DNA of 64,000 nucleotides from Psychromonas antarctica (GCF_022267535.1 NZ_JAHNZV010000008.1:1-64000); one strand, 5' to 3'. Numbered from the stretch's first letter, positions 52,165-62,741 are shown. Notes: generated by a model not told the origin, from the letters alone. Made by a program: numbers and translations.

Positions 52165-52788
52165 TAAGACGTCTAATACCTGTGTTATTGCATGCTGTAT
52201 GCTGTGTCATGATGGCTTTTATACCTAAACCATCTTAACTTCAAAAAGTAGCGGCTGGCTTAGGTATATAACCGCCGTGCATTCTAGCTAATTTATCCGT
52301 TAATCGCTATCTTTATGAGCGCGATAGCAGTGAACAAAAATTATATTGGTCAGCGACAAAAAAAATAACTTATGTATTTTAACAGACTCAATTACCATCC
52401 CTTATAGCACCCTACTTTGCAATGCATTAACAGCGGCAAACACCTCCTATTTCCATACAAAATATTGTAAGAGCACAAAACAATCAACTTTTACTGATTC
52501 ATACAGCGCGACAAGCATGCCCTGTTTCACAAAACAGGAGTTGTATAGACGAATAGAGACCGATTGTTGTTAACTTAATGTGCGATTTTAGCTTACAATA
52601 CAGAGACTTTTTTAGGGATGATTGTTGGCACGGGGAAAAGGTGTTTGATTTTACCTATCCGCCTTTTTACCAAACCAAAAGCACCGAAAAAAGATATAAT
52701 ACCATTGCAATTAAGTGACTACTTAATTGCTTGTATCGGTATGAATTGATGTAATTATTTTTCCATTTATCTTTGAGGTTATTTTATT
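52165..52788. other. Intergenic region with a long palindrome upstream of the RRM gene
   Basis: About 620 bases between divergent lepA and the RRM gene. A palindrome at 52699-52742 has a perfect ten-base stem GCAATTAAGT/ACTTAATTGC with a four-base loop, and outer arms ATACC and GGTAT. It ends about 45 bases before the RRM start codon. It could be an RNA hairpin in the leader, an operator, or a small mobile palindromic element. An open frame at 52346-52573 has no ribosome site and looks spurious. Confidence 0.6.
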
Positions 52789-53259
52789 ATGAAATCAAAC
52801 ACTTCTGTGTTGCTTTCTATCGCTATCGCGATTTTAGGTTATATCATTATTCGTGTATCAGGCGTACAAATTTCTGGTGCTTTATTATTTGCTATTGGCG
52901 CATTGGCAAGTGGCGTTGCTATCCAGTTTATCCGTTTGGATAAATCCACGAACTCTGACAGTGAAGCAAGTGAGGGGGATTTTACAAGTACTACGCTTTA
53001 TGTAGGAAACTTACCTTACCGCGCAAATGAGATGTCTATTCGCACGCTTTTTTCGGAGCACGGTAAAGTGCTTTCAGTACGTTTAATGAAAGACAAACAT
53101 ACAGGAAAGCGTCGTGGTTTTGGCTTTGTTGAGATGCCTCAAAAAGATGCAGAAAATGCGATTAATGCACTAAATGAACAAGAGTTCCAAGAACGTTCAT
53201 TAAAAGTACGTGAAGCAAATGAACGCACCCCTCGCAACGAACAAAATGAAGAAGCATAA
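52789..53259 (+). CDS. Membrane-anchored RRM-type RNA-binding protein
   Basis: A 156-residue protein with two hydrophobic segments (about 7-24 and 28-48) followed by one RNA recognition motif (68-143). RNP2 is LYVGNL (70-75) and RNP1 is RRGFGFVEM (108-116), both with the aromatic residues that stack on RNA. The tail is short and highly charged. Cytoplasmic single-RRM proteins are common in cyanobacteria and some gammaproteobacteria; here the domain appears tethered to the inner membrane with the RRM facing the cytoplasm. GAGG precedes the ATG and a strong terminator follows, so it is a single-gene unit. No function is established; an RNA chaperone or mRNA-localising role is only a guess. Confidence 0.88.
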   Translation: MKSNTSVLLSIAIAILGYIIIRVSGVQISGALLFAIGALASGVAIQFIRLDKSTNSDSEASEGDFTSTTLYVGNLPYRANEMSIRTLFSEHGKVLSVRLMKDKHTGKRRGFGFVEMPQKDAENAINALNEQEFQERSLKVREANERTPRNEQNEEA

Positions 53260-53283
53260 GATTTAAACGCAACACCTTCTTAT

Positions 53284-53307
53284 AAACGCCCTTTGGGGCG
53301 TTTTTTT
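53284..53307 (+). terminator. Terminator of the RRM gene
   Basis: AAACGCCC and GGGGCGTTT with a three-base loop, followed by further T. The next 265 bases, up to the antiporter gene, hold no gene and should contain its promoter. Confidence 0.92.
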
Positions 53308-53572
53308 ATCTTTACTAGAAAACAATCTCATCCCCCCACCAATGTAGAGCGGTTAAACTTTAATTTTATACCTCGTATTTACCCTCTATTCGTGAAAATA
53401 AAATAGAAAGTATCTTCAGGATAACAAGGTTATAAAAGCACAATTGGGCTTGCTGATTTTGTACCTTGAAGTAACATAGGTATAGGCGTTTTGGAATAAA
53501 TTAAAATCAACGCCAAGCGCCAAAAGCTACAAGCAAACTAAAAATAGAATAGCAAGCAAATAGGAGCTAATT

Positions 53573-56008
53573 ATGGATTTGGACAGCAACGTTTTAATTC
53601 TACTTTTTGTGGTGCTGTCTTTATTATTTGGGGCCTTAGTAAAATCCTTTTCTAAAGTGTTCACCTTCCCTTATAGCGTAGTGTTACTCTTGGCTGGACT
53701 ATGCCTCGGTTTATATGGCCGCACTGCACAGATCGAAACAGCCATGCCAGCGCTAAGTTTGACACTTAAAGAGCTCGCGCTGATGGAACCCCATCTAATT
53801 TTATTACTGTTTTTACCGACCATTATTTTCCAATCTGCCTTTTCTATGGAGCCCCACCTATTTACTCGTATGTTTGCACAGATAGCTATCTTAGCAGTAC
53901 CCGGATTACTACTCAGCACGGCGTTAACAGCTACCTTTGTACATTATGCCATCCCTTGGCAATGGTCATGGACAGTCTGCTTGCTATTTGGTGCACTCAT
54001 CAGTGCCACCGATCCCGTTGCCGTGGTTTCTTTATTAAAAGAAGTCAGCTCGCGCAAACGCTTAGAAACCTTGATAGAAGGTGAATCACTCTTAAATGAC
54101 GGCACCGCAATCGTTTTATTTACTCTCTTCTATGGGTTACTCGGAGCCCAAACCGGCGCTGCTATTGATATTAATATTTTCGCCATTTCAGCTGATTTTT
54201 TATCGGTCGTTTTCTTTGGGCTGTTAATCGGCTTAATCGTCGCTGCGCTGATTTTATTCTGGATCGGTCGTTTATTTAATCAGCCAATGATAGAGATAAC
54301 ACTTACCATCAGCGCGGCTTATCTCGCTTATTTTATTGCCGAGAATATTTTCCATGTGTCCGGAGTGGTTGCCGTTGTCACATTAGGTTTATTACTCGCC
54401 AGTATAGGGCGTACGCGAATATCTCCAGAAGTTGCTCTTTTTTTGCAGCATTTTTGGCAGATGATGGCGTATATCGCCAATACACTCATTTTTATTTTGG
54501 TCGGTGTTATTATCGCTTCACGCATTCGTTTAGATATAACCGAGTGGTGGGTAACTCTCGCTATATTATATTTCAGCATTCAAGTGATCCGCGCAGTTTC
54601 GGTGTTTGCATTTATGCCCTTATTAAAACGGGTAGGAGTTGGTCTTACTCCCCCAAAAGCGACTGTATTAGTTTGGGGTGGGCTGCGCGGCGCGGTTTCC
54701 TTGGCATTAGCCTTAATTGTTGCCCAAGATACGCTTTTACCTAAAGCACTAGGTGATCAGGTACTCTTTTTAACTGCGGGGATTGTGGTATTAACCATCG
54801 TCATTAATTCCAGCACAATGAGTTGGGTATTGCGCTATTTAGGATTAGATCAATTACCAGCAGCCAAACAAGCAAGCCTTAATAAGGCAAAATTTACTAT
54901 CAAACAGCGCCTCCTCGACAACATGCCTGCGTTACAACAAAATGAGTTTTTACAGCGCGCTAACTGGCCACTTTTAATTAACCCATTAAAAGCGGTAACG
55001 CTTCCCGCGGAAGAGCAGAATAAAGACTTATGCGTTGCCTTTCGTCGCCGTTTGTTAGAAACCGAACGGCAATTTTACTGGTCACAATTCAATCAAGGCC
55101 TATTGACTGGCATTGCAACTAATCAACTGGTCAAAGCTGTGCAGGTCGCATTAGATGGGGATCCACAAATTGCACCTCGCAATAGCTTGTTTGCATTATG
55201 GAAAACGCCCCGTTATCTAATCTGGTTTGAGCATATTCCCTATTTAAATCGTTTTCTCGTGCATTTGTCCTTTGAACGATTGGCTCTGAGTTACGATACC
55301 GCTCGCGGCTTTATTCAAGCCCAAGAGGAGATACAAACTTTTGCTGAGTCGCTATCCCCTTCTAAGCAAGATACTGAGATGGTGAAGGCTGAAATTAAAC
55401 AGAACAAGACCCAGACACGTCTACATATTAACCAGCTTCGTGAAAATTTCCCAGATCTCTCATACAGTCTAGAAACCCATAGCGCGCATCGCTTACTGCT
55501 CCATTTAGAACGTGTTTATCTGCAAGAATTGATAACGGAAGGCGTATTAGATGAGAGTGAAGCCAATAAACTCACTAAAGTAGTTGAACTAAAATTGGCT
55601 AATCTGAAACCTATCCCGTACCGTATTAGCGGGCAATCGATAAGCAAACATCTGGCATCAATGCCTTGGGCAAAAGACCTGAAAACTAACAGCCTTTATC
55701 TATTAGGAAAATTAGCGAAACGGCAAATTTATAGCGAAAGTGAACTTATCTACCGGCAAAATGGGCATGCCTCATCACTGGCCGTTATTATTCACGGCAA
55801 AGTTGAGCTGCTTTCTGCATCTGCAGAACAAGTTGTTGAAACAGGCGCAATGATTGCGCTTGATGCGTTTTTAAGCGGCCGTTTTACTCATAATGCGAAA
55901 GCGCTAACCCCTGTCGAATTAGTGTGGTTTGATATTGATTCGCTGAAAAAAATTAGCGCTAAAGATGAGTTACTTGCGGCTCAACTAGCAGATCAGTTAA
56001 AGCATTAA
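53573..56008 (+). CDS. CPA1-family Na+/H+ antiporter with long C-terminal regulatory region
   Basis: An 811-residue protein. Residues 1-420 are an NhaP/NHE-like membrane domain with 12-13 hydrophobic segments; the ion-binding motif is in GALISATDPVAVVSLLKEV near residue 145 and LIEGESLLNDGTAIVLF near 170. GGLRGAVSLALAL near 372 is also typical. The 390-residue cytoplasmic tail contains helical sequence (about 430-680) and ends (about 690-805) in a cyclic-nucleotide-binding-like domain (LAVIIHGKVELLSASAEQ). Similar architecture occurs in plant SOS1 and bacterial relatives. AGGAG six bases ahead of the ATG fixes the start. The gene stands alone. Whether the tail binds a nucleotide is not shown. 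Confidence 0.88.
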   Translation: MDLDSNVLILLFVVLSLLFGALVKSFSKVFTFPYSVVLLLAGLCLGLYGRTAQIETAMPALSLTLKELALMEPHLILLLFLPTIIFQSAFSMEPHLFTRMFAQIAILAVPGLLLSTALTATFVHYAIPWQWSWTVCLLFGALISATDPVAVVSLLKEVSSRKRLETLIEGESLLNDGTAIVLFTLFYGLLGAQTGAAIDINIFAISADFLSVVFFGLLIGLIVAALILFWIGRLFNQPMIEITLTISAAYLAYFIAENIFHVSGVVAVVTLGLLLASIGRTRISPEVALFLQHFWQMMAYIANTLIFILVGVIIASRIRLDITEWWVTLAILYFSIQVIRAVSVFAFMPLLKRVGVGLTPPKATVLVWGGLRGAVSLALALIVAQDTLLPKALGDQVLFLTAGIVVLTIVINSSTMSWVLRYLGLDQLPAAKQASLNKAKFTIKQRLLDNMPALQQNEFLQRANWPLLINPLKAVTLPAEEQNKDLCVAFRRRLLETERQFYWSQFNQGLLTGIATNQLVKAVQVALDGDPQIAPRNSLFALWKTPRYLIWFEHIPYLNRFLVHLSFERLALSYDTARGFIQAQEEIQTFAESLSPSKQDTEMVKAEIKQNKTQTRLHINQLRENFPDLSYSLETHSAHRLLLHLERVYLQELITEGVLDESEANKLTKVVELKLANLKPIPYRISGQSISKHLASMPWAKDLKTNSLYLLGKLAKRQIYSESELIYRQNGHASSLAVIIHGKVELLSASAEQVVETGAMIALDAFLSGRFTHNAKALTPVELVWFDIDSLKKISAKDELLAAQLADQLKH

Positions 56009-56100
56009 AGGCTGAGTTAATACGCGCTAAGATTATCTTTAACATGCCTATGCACTTAACTCAGGTAAAAATGCGAAAAGATAAAAACACGTCAAAAAAT

Positions 56101-56266
56101 TTCACCACAGAGTAAAATGAGGGAAAACATAGAAAAACATAAAAAATAATAATTATCTTATATTTTAGTATGTTAGTTTTTCCTCTGTGTAGCGCGCAGC
56201 CCCTCTGTTAATGAATGCGAACCGAAACGCAGTTTCGCAGTCGCATGAAGTGTGCGTGGTAGTAGT
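56101..56266. repeat. Third unit of the CCACNGAG...CCTCTGTG palindromic repeat family
   Basis: CACCACAGAG at 56103 and TTTTCCTCTGTGTAGCGCGCAG at about 56177-56198 are imperfect inverted arms, and GTGCGTGGTAG closes the unit. It resembles the units at 33074 and 33194. Inside it, CGAAACGCAGTTTCG with outer TGCGA/TCGCA forms a second hairpin (56216-56245). It fills most of the 320-base gap between the antiporter and oligopeptidase genes. Confidence 0.55.
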
Positions 56267-56328
56267 TTTAATCTTTTTACAAAAAATAACCTGAGTCATC
56301 TACATAAGCATGATCTTTAATTTCCCAT

Positions 56329-58383
56329 TTACTGCGCTAAGGAAATCAGAAAAGCAAACTCTCTGGCGATATCTTCGAAGTGTTTAAAGCGGCCCGATTT
56401 CCCACCGTGCCCTGACTCCATATCTGTATACAAAAGCAACTGGTTAGTATCGGTCTTCAGCTCACGTAATTTTGCGACCCACTTAGCCGGTTCCCAATAT
56501 TGTACCTGCGAGTCATGTAAGCCGGTCGTCACCAACATGTTCGGGTAATCTTGCGCGGTAACTTGATCATAAGGACTGTAAGAAAGCATATAGTGGTAAT
56601 AGTGTTTTTTATTAGGATTACCCCACTCGTCATATTCTCCCGTAGTCAGCGGAATTGATTCATCCAGCATAGTAGAGACGATGTCCACAAAAGGCACCGC
56701 AGCAACAATCCCTTTATAAAGTGCTGGTGCTTGATTAATCACCGCCCCCATCAACAGTCCACCGGCGCTGCCCCCCATAGCAAAAACCTTATCTTTAGCA
56801 CCATAACCGAGTCCAATTAATGATTGAGTAACATCGACAAAATCATTAAAAGTATTTTGTTTTTTAAGTAGCTTACCCTCTTCATACCAGCTGCGACCGA
56901 GCTCTTCACCGCCACGAATATGTGCCACCGCATACACAAATCCACGATCTAATAGACTTAAATTAGCCGAACTAAAGCCGATATCCAAGCTATGCCCATA
57001 AGATCCATAGGCATAAATCAACAGTGGATTACAATGATTAAATAGCTCTTTTCTGTACACCAGTGAAACGGGCACATTGACCCCATCACGAGCAGTCACC
57101 CAAACGCGTTCACTTTGGTAATGCTCACAGCGGAAGTCTCCTACCACCTGACTTTGTTTTAGCAAGGAAGTTTCGCCGCTGTTGAGATCAAGCTCATAAA
57201 CGCTTGCAGGGGTAGTAAAGGAAATATACTGGTAGCGGAATTTCAAAGTGTCGGGATCGGGATTGTAATGACTGAATACCGTATAAACCGGATCCTTAAA
57301 ATACAGTGTTTTTGACTCCCCGGTGTGTATATTAATTTGCCGCAATATTGGTAGTCCAGCTTCACGCTCTTCCACAATTAACCAATCACGCATCAGCTCA
57401 TACCCTTCTAGTAAGATATCTTCACGTGCCTCAATAACCGTTTGCCAGTTATCGTAGTTGTTATTGCTCATTGTTTCACTGGTCTTTAAGGCAAAATTTT
57501 TACCACTAATATTTGTGCGAATATAAAATTTGTCTTGGAAATGATCGATACTGTATTCATGGTTTCGAGTACGGGCTAAAAACGACACAAACTCTCCGGT
57601 TGGCTTGTTCGCATCTAACAGTAAACATTCTGAGGTGAGAGTGCTGTCGATGCAGATCACCAGGTAGCGTTCAGAGCGTGTTTTATAAATATCAACATAA
57701 AAGGTATCATCTAGTTCTTCATAGACAAGCTCATCATTAACGATATTATCACCGAGTAGGTGACGATAGACTTGGTAGGGCAATAATGTTTCAGGGTGAT
57801 TTTTAACATAAAAAATCGTTTTATTATCATTTGCCCAAGCGACAGAAGCTACGTCTTCGATCTGATCTGCCAGCATCTCACCTGTCGATAGATCTTTAAA
57901 ACGCAGTGTGTATTGACGTCGACTGACTACGTCCTCTGAAAAAGCCATGAGCATCGAATTTTTTGATAAAGCTAAATCGCCTAGCTGGTAATAATTATGA
58001 TCTTTTGCGCGTTCATTACAATCCAGAATAACCTCATCTGGCGCATCGATTGCCCCTTTGCGGCGGCTATAAATAGTGAACTCTTTACCTTCATCATAAC
58101 GCGACAGATACCAGAATCCTTTTTTGAAATAAGGTACAGATTCAAGTTCAGGCTCTTGCCGCGCAACCATTTCCTTATACAACTCAGTTTGTAGCTCTGC
58201 TAATGGCGCCATCTGTTGCTCAGTAAATGCATTTTCTTGCTTAAGATAATCTAAAATTTCAGGTGCTTGTCGATTATCGTCGCGCAGCCAAAAATAATCA
58301 TCACTGCGTTGATGGCCATGAATTTTATGAATATACTCTTTTTTGAAGGCGATAGGGGGTAGCAGTCTTTTTTTGGAATTCAT
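56329..58383 (-). CDS. ptrB: Oligopeptidase B
   Basis: A cytoplasmic serine oligopeptidase (family S9A) of 684 residues that cleaves short peptides after Arg or Lys. A seven-bladed propeller domain (about 75-400) precedes the alpha/beta-hydrolase domain. The nucleophile Ser is in MGGSAGGLLMG, the Asp in TGLHDSQVQYWEPAKW and the His in ESGHGGKSGRF. The N-terminal HGHQRSDDYFWLRDD and the C-terminal acidic residues favour oligopeptidase B over prolyl oligopeptidase. It stands alone, converging on the antiporter gene across a repeat. Confidence 0.95.
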   Translation of the reverse strand: MNSKKRLLPPIAFKKEYIHKIHGHQRSDDYFWLRDDNRQAPEILDYLKQENAFTEQQMAPLAELQTELYKEMVARQEPELESVPYFKKGFWYLSRYDEGKEFTIYSRRKGAIDAPDEVILDCNERAKDHNYYQLGDLALSKNSMLMAFSEDVVSRRQYTLRFKDLSTGEMLADQIEDVASVAWANDNKTIFYVKNHPETLLPYQVYRHLLGDNIVNDELVYEELDDTFYVDIYKTRSERYLVICIDSTLTSECLLLDANKPTGEFVSFLARTRNHEYSIDHFQDKFYIRTNISGKNFALKTSETMSNNNYDNWQTVIEAREDILLEGYELMRDWLIVEEREAGLPILRQINIHTGESKTLYFKDPVYTVFSHYNPDPDTLKFRYQYISFTTPASVYELDLNSGETSLLKQSQVVGDFRCEHYQSERVWVTARDGVNVPVSLVYRKELFNHCNPLLIYAYGSYGHSLDIGFSSANLSLLDRGFVYAVAHIRGGEELGRSWYEEGKLLKKQNTFNDFVDVTQSLIGLGYGAKDKVFAMGGSAGGLLMGAVINQAPALYKGIVAAVPFVDIVSTMLDESIPLTTGEYDEWGNPNKKHYYHYMLSYSPYDQVTAQDYPNMLVTTGLHDSQVQYWEPAKWVAKLRELKTDTNQLLLYTDMESGHGGKSGRFKHFEDIAREFAFLISLAQ

Positions 58384-58699
58384 GGCTAACTCTGATTGGT
58401 AGAAGAGAAAATGATGTTAACATTGCAAGACACCTCAAGGAAGCTTATCGCAGCTAAGTGGATTTATCGAGGCGCTATAATTGCACGAATGGGCATTAAT
58501 TAGTGAGTTTACAAGTCTGCGTACTCCTACCGGCCAATGATTTCCATCGAGCCGTAATGTTTGCCTTACGACTCATATTATTTTTCCTCGGAAAGAGCGG
58601 TAAAACGTTCTTATCAACACTGGTTTTACTGGTTTATCGAAGCAAAAAAAAAGGTGCCAGCAGAAATGCAGACACCTTTTTGATAAGACAAGTCAAAAC
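58384..58699. other. Intergenic region between ptrB and the reversed-order regulator gene
   Basis: About 315 bases. It should hold the ptrB promoter (minus strand), which I could not identify. Near the right end is the terminator of the regulator gene. A plus-strand open frame at 58503-58763 runs through the terminator and into the regulator gene and is not credible. Confidence 0.4.
58643..58682 (-). terminator. Terminator of the reversed-order regulator gene
   Basis: On the minus strand AAAAAGGTG and CACCTTTTT pair around a 16-base interior and are followed by more T. It lies just past the stop codon. Confidence 0.8.
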
Positions 58700-59536
58700 T
58701 TATTCGTTAACTGCTTTACCTTGTACCAACACGTTTAACACATCTGTCGGTATAATCTCATAAGCTGCTTGTGGTTTTAAAAGCACATTTGATTTGCTTG
58801 CAACCATCAACATCTGTTTCAAACGGCTTACTTCAAATGGTTTTAATAATAAACCTTGCACATCTAATAAGCTGTTTAGACCTAATAGTTCACGTTGCAC
58901 ATCAAAGTGTGAACTTAAAATACAAATATCAGCGGAAGCTGAAGTCTGCCCTGTACGGATACGTTTGATTAACTTAATACCTGCATTTTCTGCAATAAGT
59001 GAATCAATAATAACGAGGTCAAAATCTTGCAAGGCAACAGAACGTTCAGCCTCAATAGTTGTTGCTACGCCTTCAACGTAAGCTACATCTAGGCTTTCTA
59101 ATTGCCCAATTAATTCGATACGATCATCTGCTTGCGCTTCAACAACTAATACTTTCATATTGCTGATTGCGTTAACTGTACTTTCACCTTGCGCAAAAGG
59201 AGACACTTGGTTATCCGCAGAAATACCCACGCCTTCCATACGAGCAATATAGCCTCGCTTAGGAATAGTAGAGATATTTAAGCCATGCAGACTCAACGTA
59301 CCAATACTTTTACGCAGCTGAGAGATATGCTGATTGATAGTATGGTCAGTTACTAAACGCCCCCATACATGCTGGGCAAGATCATCACGCGTTACCACTT
59401 TATTTACATTTTTACATAAAAAATGTAGAAGTGAAGTACGCAAAGGACCCAAGTAAACCTTACGGCTTCCGTGGATTAAACTGTTTTGACTCGTATCTAT
59501 ATGGTATTCACCCACAACTAAACTTTTTTCTAACAT
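58700..59536 (-). CDS. Response-regulator-like protein with DNA-binding domain first and receiver last
   Basis: A 278-residue protein. Residues 5-100 form an OmpR/PhoB-type winged helix (VTRDDLAQHVWGR, TINQHISQLRKSIG and ISTIPKRGYIA). A linker leads to a receiver-like domain at about 127-250: MKVLVVEAQADDR with Glu133 and Asp137-138 in place of the usual acidic pair, candidate phosphoacceptor Asp178 (LVIIDSL), Ser208-209 and the conserved Lys232 (LLKPF). Standard response regulators have the opposite order. ATG at 59536 is preferred over a GTG three codons upstream; the ribosome site is weak (GGGTG). No kinase gene is adjacent. Target genes are unknown. Confidence 0.85.
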   Translation of the reverse strand: MLEKSLVVGEYHIDTSQNSLIHGSRKVYLGPLRTSLLHFLCKNVNKVVTRDDLAQHVWGRLVTDHTINQHISQLRKSIGTLSLHGLNISTIPKRGYIARMEGVGISADNQVSPFAQGESTVNAISNMKVLVVEAQADDRIELIGQLESLDVAYVEGVATTIEAERSVALQDFDLVIIDSLIAENAGIKLIKRIRTGQTSASADICILSSHFDVQRELLGLNSLLDVQGLLLKPFEVSRLKQMLMVASKSNVLLKPQAAYEIIPTDVLNVLVQGKAVNE

Positions 59537-59741
59537 AATAAGCACCCATTTTTATGTATATATATACTCAGTTAATAGTCTTGCTACTAACTATTTATCG
59601 GGCTGCTAATCAGCCTCTCTTTTTTATTTATCATTTGTATGTACTTATCAATTTTAGGTGAAAAAACAAGCTAATTCAAGTTTATTCACCTTTTTGTAAC
59701 AATTTTCTGTTTAAAACAAAAAATTTCAATAACTTACATAA

Positions 59742-59777
59742 AAAAAACCCCATTTTCCAAGGAGAATGGGGTTTTAT
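59742..59777 (-). terminator. Terminator of acnB
   Basis: On the minus strand AAAACCCCATTCTCC and GGAAAATGGGGTTTT pair around a short loop, followed by a T-run. It lies about 35 bases past the acnB stop. Confidence 0.93.
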
Positions 59778-59809
59778 AACGCGCGACAGCTCATTTTAGC
59801 AGTATTTTT

Positions 59810-62407
59810 TTACACCGTTTTAACAGAAATAACCGTATCTGCTTTATCTGTATAATTTTTAATTTGATCAAAATTTAGATAACGGTAAGTTTCTGCGGCG
59901 ACAGCATTAATGGATTGAGCATATGTCATATATTCGGCAACTGTTGGTAACTTGCCTTCAATAGCAGCAACAGCAGCCAATTCTGCCGAACTTAAGTATA
60001 CGTTGGCATTATTACCTAAACGGTTAGGGAAATTACGTGTTGAAGTAGAAACAACCGTTGTATTATCACCTACTCGAGCTTGGTTCCCCATACACAATGA
60101 ACAACCGGGCATTTCAGTGCGCGCACCTACTTTACCAAATATACTGTAATAACCTTCATCAGAAAGTTGGCTAGCATCCATTTTGGTCGGGGGGGAAATC
60201 CACAAACGAGTCGGTAGTTGACCTTTATATTTATTAAGTAAATTACCCGCCGCGCGGAAGTGACCAATATTTGTCATGCACGAGCCGATAAAAACTTCAT
60301 CAATTTTTGTACCAGCAACCTCAGATAACAGTTTTACATCGTCAGGATCATTCGGACATGCGAGTATTGGTTCTTTTACATCGTTTAAATCAATGTCAAT
60401 AATAGCAGCATATTCAGCATCCTTATCCGCACTCATTAACTCAGGATTAGCCAGCCAAGCTTCCATCTCTTCAATCCGACGAGTGATGGTACGTACATCA
60501 CCATAACCTTCTGCGATCATCCACTTCAGCATCACAATATTAGAGTTTAAATATTCAATAATAGGTTCTTTATCAAGTTTGATTGAGCAACCAGCGGCAC
60601 TGCGCTCAGCCGATGCATCTGATAGTTCAAATGCCTGCTCAACTTTAAGCGTTGGCAGTCCTTCAATTTCAAGCACTCGACCAGAGAACACATTTATCTT
60701 ACCCGATTTTTTAACGGTCAAATGGCCATCTTTAATTGCTTGATATGGAATAGCGTTGACTAAATCACGCAGCGTGATACCCGGTTGCAGTTCACCTTTG
60801 AAACGCACGAGCACCGATTCCGGCATATCCAGAGGCATAACCCCTGTCGCCGCGGCAAAGGCAACTAAACCCGACCCGCCTGGAAAAGAGATACCAATTG
60901 GGAAACGAGTATGCGAATCACCACCCGTGCCGACAGTATCCGGTATTAACATGCGATTTAACCAAGAATGGATAATGCCGTCGCCAGGGCGAAGAGACAC
61001 ACCACCGCGATTCATCATAAAATCGGGCAGGGTATGATGTGTTATTACATCGATAGGTTTTGGATATGCACCCGTATGGCAGAAAGACTGCATCACCAAA
61101 TCCGCGGAGAATCCTAGACAAGCAAGATCTTTTAACTCATCACGCGTCATCGGCCCCGTTGTATCTTGCGATCCCACCGAGGTCATTTTCGGTTCGCAGT
61201 ATTGACCTGCACGAACACCTGCAGTACCGCAGGCTTTGCCAACCATTTTTTGTGCAAGTGTATAACCTTTAGTAGAGGCTTCTATTTCTACAGGTAATTG
61301 AAACACCTCAGAAGCAGCCAATCCTAAAGACTTACGTGCACGCTCGGTCAAACCACGACCGATAATAAGTGGAATACGGCCACCAGCACGGACTTCATCA
61401 AGAATAATATTCGTTTTGAGTGTAAATTCTGCAATCACCTCTCCACTCACATGGTTTTTTACAACACCTTGGTACGGATAGATATCAATCACATCACCGC
61501 TATTTAATGCATCTACATCCATTTCAATTGGCAGCGCACCAGAATCTTCCATGGTATTAAAGAAAATAGGCGCGATTTTATTACCGATACAGACACCACC
61601 CGCACGTTTATTAGGAACAAAGGGAATATCATTTCCCATAAACCATAACACCGAGTTGGTTGCAGATTTCCTAGATGACCCCGTACCGACGACATCACCC
61701 ACATAAGCTAGCTGGTGGCCCTTTTCTTTTAACGCTGCAATCTGTTTAATCGGGCCGACAACCCCTTCCTCATCCGCTTCGATACCTTCTCGAGAAATTT
61801 TAAGCATTGCTAACGCATGTAACGGGATATCAGGACGAGACCAAGCATCTGGAGCAGGAGAAAGATCATCGGTATTAGTCTCTCCCGTGACTTTAAAGAC
61901 TGTCATCGTTATTTTTTCAGCTACAACAGGTTTATCTAAAAACCATTGCGCATCAGCCCATGACTGAATCACTTCCTGAGCGAAAGCATTGCCCGCTTTC
62001 GCCTTTGCTTCCACATCATAAAAGGCATCAAACATTAGCAACGTATGAGACAGTGCCTTTACAGCTAATGGTGCAAGTTCAGCATTATCAAGCTGCGTTA
62101 TTAATGGTTCGATATTGTAACCACCCTGCATAGTGCCGAGTAATTTAACTGCATGAGCAGGTGTAATCAAAGGAGAGGTTACATCACCGGTTGTCAATGC
62201 AGATAAAAAACTCGCTTTTACATAAGCGGCTTCATCAACGCCAGGTGGAATACGCTTTTCTAAGAGATCCAGCAGAAAGGTTTCTTCACCTTGCGGTGGG
62301 TTTTTCAATAATTCAACTAACGCAGCAGTTTGCTCTGCATTTAATGGCTGTGGAACAACGCCTTGTTCGGCACGTTCAGCGACATGTTTACGATAAGCTT
62401 CTAGCAC
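59810..62407 (-). CDS. acnB: Aconitate hydratase B
   Basis: The main TCA-cycle aconitase, interconverting citrate and isocitrate with a 4Fe-4S cluster; the apo form can bind mRNA. 865 residues, the same length as E. coli AcnB. The N-terminal HEAT-like domain begins [16 protein letters not shown], the swivelling domain carries [20 protein letters not shown] near 240, and the cluster cysteines are in [17 protein letters not shown] and [15 protein letters not shown] near 710-775. The start is GTG at 62407, preceded by AGAGG at eight bases; this matches the usual first residues. It is a single-gene unit with a strong terminator. Confidence 0.98.
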   Translation of the reverse strand: MLEAYRKHVAERAEQGVVPQPLNAEQTAALVELLKNPPQGEETFLLDLLEKRIPPGVDEAAYVKASFLSALTTGDVTSPLITPAHAVKLLGTMQGGYNIEPLITQLDNAELAPLAVKALSHTLLMFDAFYDVEAKAKAGNAFAQEVIQSWADAQWFLDKPVVAEKITMTVFKVTGETNTDDLSPAPDAWSRPDIPLHALAMLKISREGIEADEEGVVGPIKQIAALKEKGHQLAYVGDVVGTGSSRKSATNSVLWFMGNDIPFVPNKRAGGVCIGNKIAPIFFNTMEDSGALPIEMDVDALNSGDVIDIYPYQGVVKNHVSGEVIAEFTLKTNIILDEVRAGGRIPLIIGRGLTERARKSLGLAASEVFQLPVEIEASTKGYTLAQKMVGKACGTAGVRAGQYCEPKMTSVGSQDTTGPMTRDELKDLACLGFSADLVMQSFCHTGAYPKPIDVITHHTLPDFMMNRGGVSLRPGDGIIHSWLNRMLIPDTVGTGGDSHTRFPIGISFPGGSGLVAFAAATGVMPLDMPESVLVRFKGELQPGITLRDLVNAIPYQAIKDGHLTVKKSGKINVFSGRVLEIEGLPTLKVEQAFELSDASAERSAAGCSIKLDKEPIIEYLNSNIVMLKWMIAEGYGDVRTITRRIEEMEAWLANPELMSADKDAEYAAIIDIDLNDVKEPILACPNDPDDVKLLSEVAGTKIDEVFIGSCMTNIGHFRAAGNLLNKYKGQLPTRLWISPPTKMDASQLSDEGYYSIFGKVGARTEMPGCSLCMGNQARVGDNTTVVSTSTRNFPNRLGNNANVYLSSAELAAVAAIEGKLPTVAEYMTYAQSINAVAAETYRYLNFDQIKNYTDKADTVISVKTV

Positions 62408-62741
62408 AATAATAACCTCTTGTTGCAGCGAAAAATCGCCTTATTGGAATCGTTGTATCGAAATGAAGATTTACACAAAGTATATCCCATCAGCAGCACA
62501 AATAAAATGTAAGGGGCCATCCCTCCTTGATTAAGTTGCAAAAATGTTAACAGTTGAGAAACATCAAGCTAGCTAACTATATATAGCCAATCTAATCATT
62601 TCCTATTTATTTATGTTTATTAAAGTAGTTGTTGGCTTCGTTATTGATTTCGCAATTAGAACAACTAGTTGCTGCAATCAATGCCTTGCTTCCAAGCATT
62701 TTCATACGCCTAAATAGAACATTTAATTAATCGAATTGCTA
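62408..62741. other. Intergenic region upstream of acnB and downstream of thyA
   Basis: About 330 AT-rich bases. It should contain the acnB promoter and the end of the lgt-thyA transcript, but no good terminator hairpin or -35/-10 pair stands out, and no gene is seen. Confidence 0.4.

Noticed and set aside
52346..52573. Plus-strand open frame of 75 codons upstream of the RRM gene
   Set aside because: No ribosome site, low-complexity translation and no relation to the neighbouring genes.
58503..58763. Plus-strand open frame of 86 codons
   Set aside because: Crosses the terminator and the 3' end of the regulator gene on the other strand.
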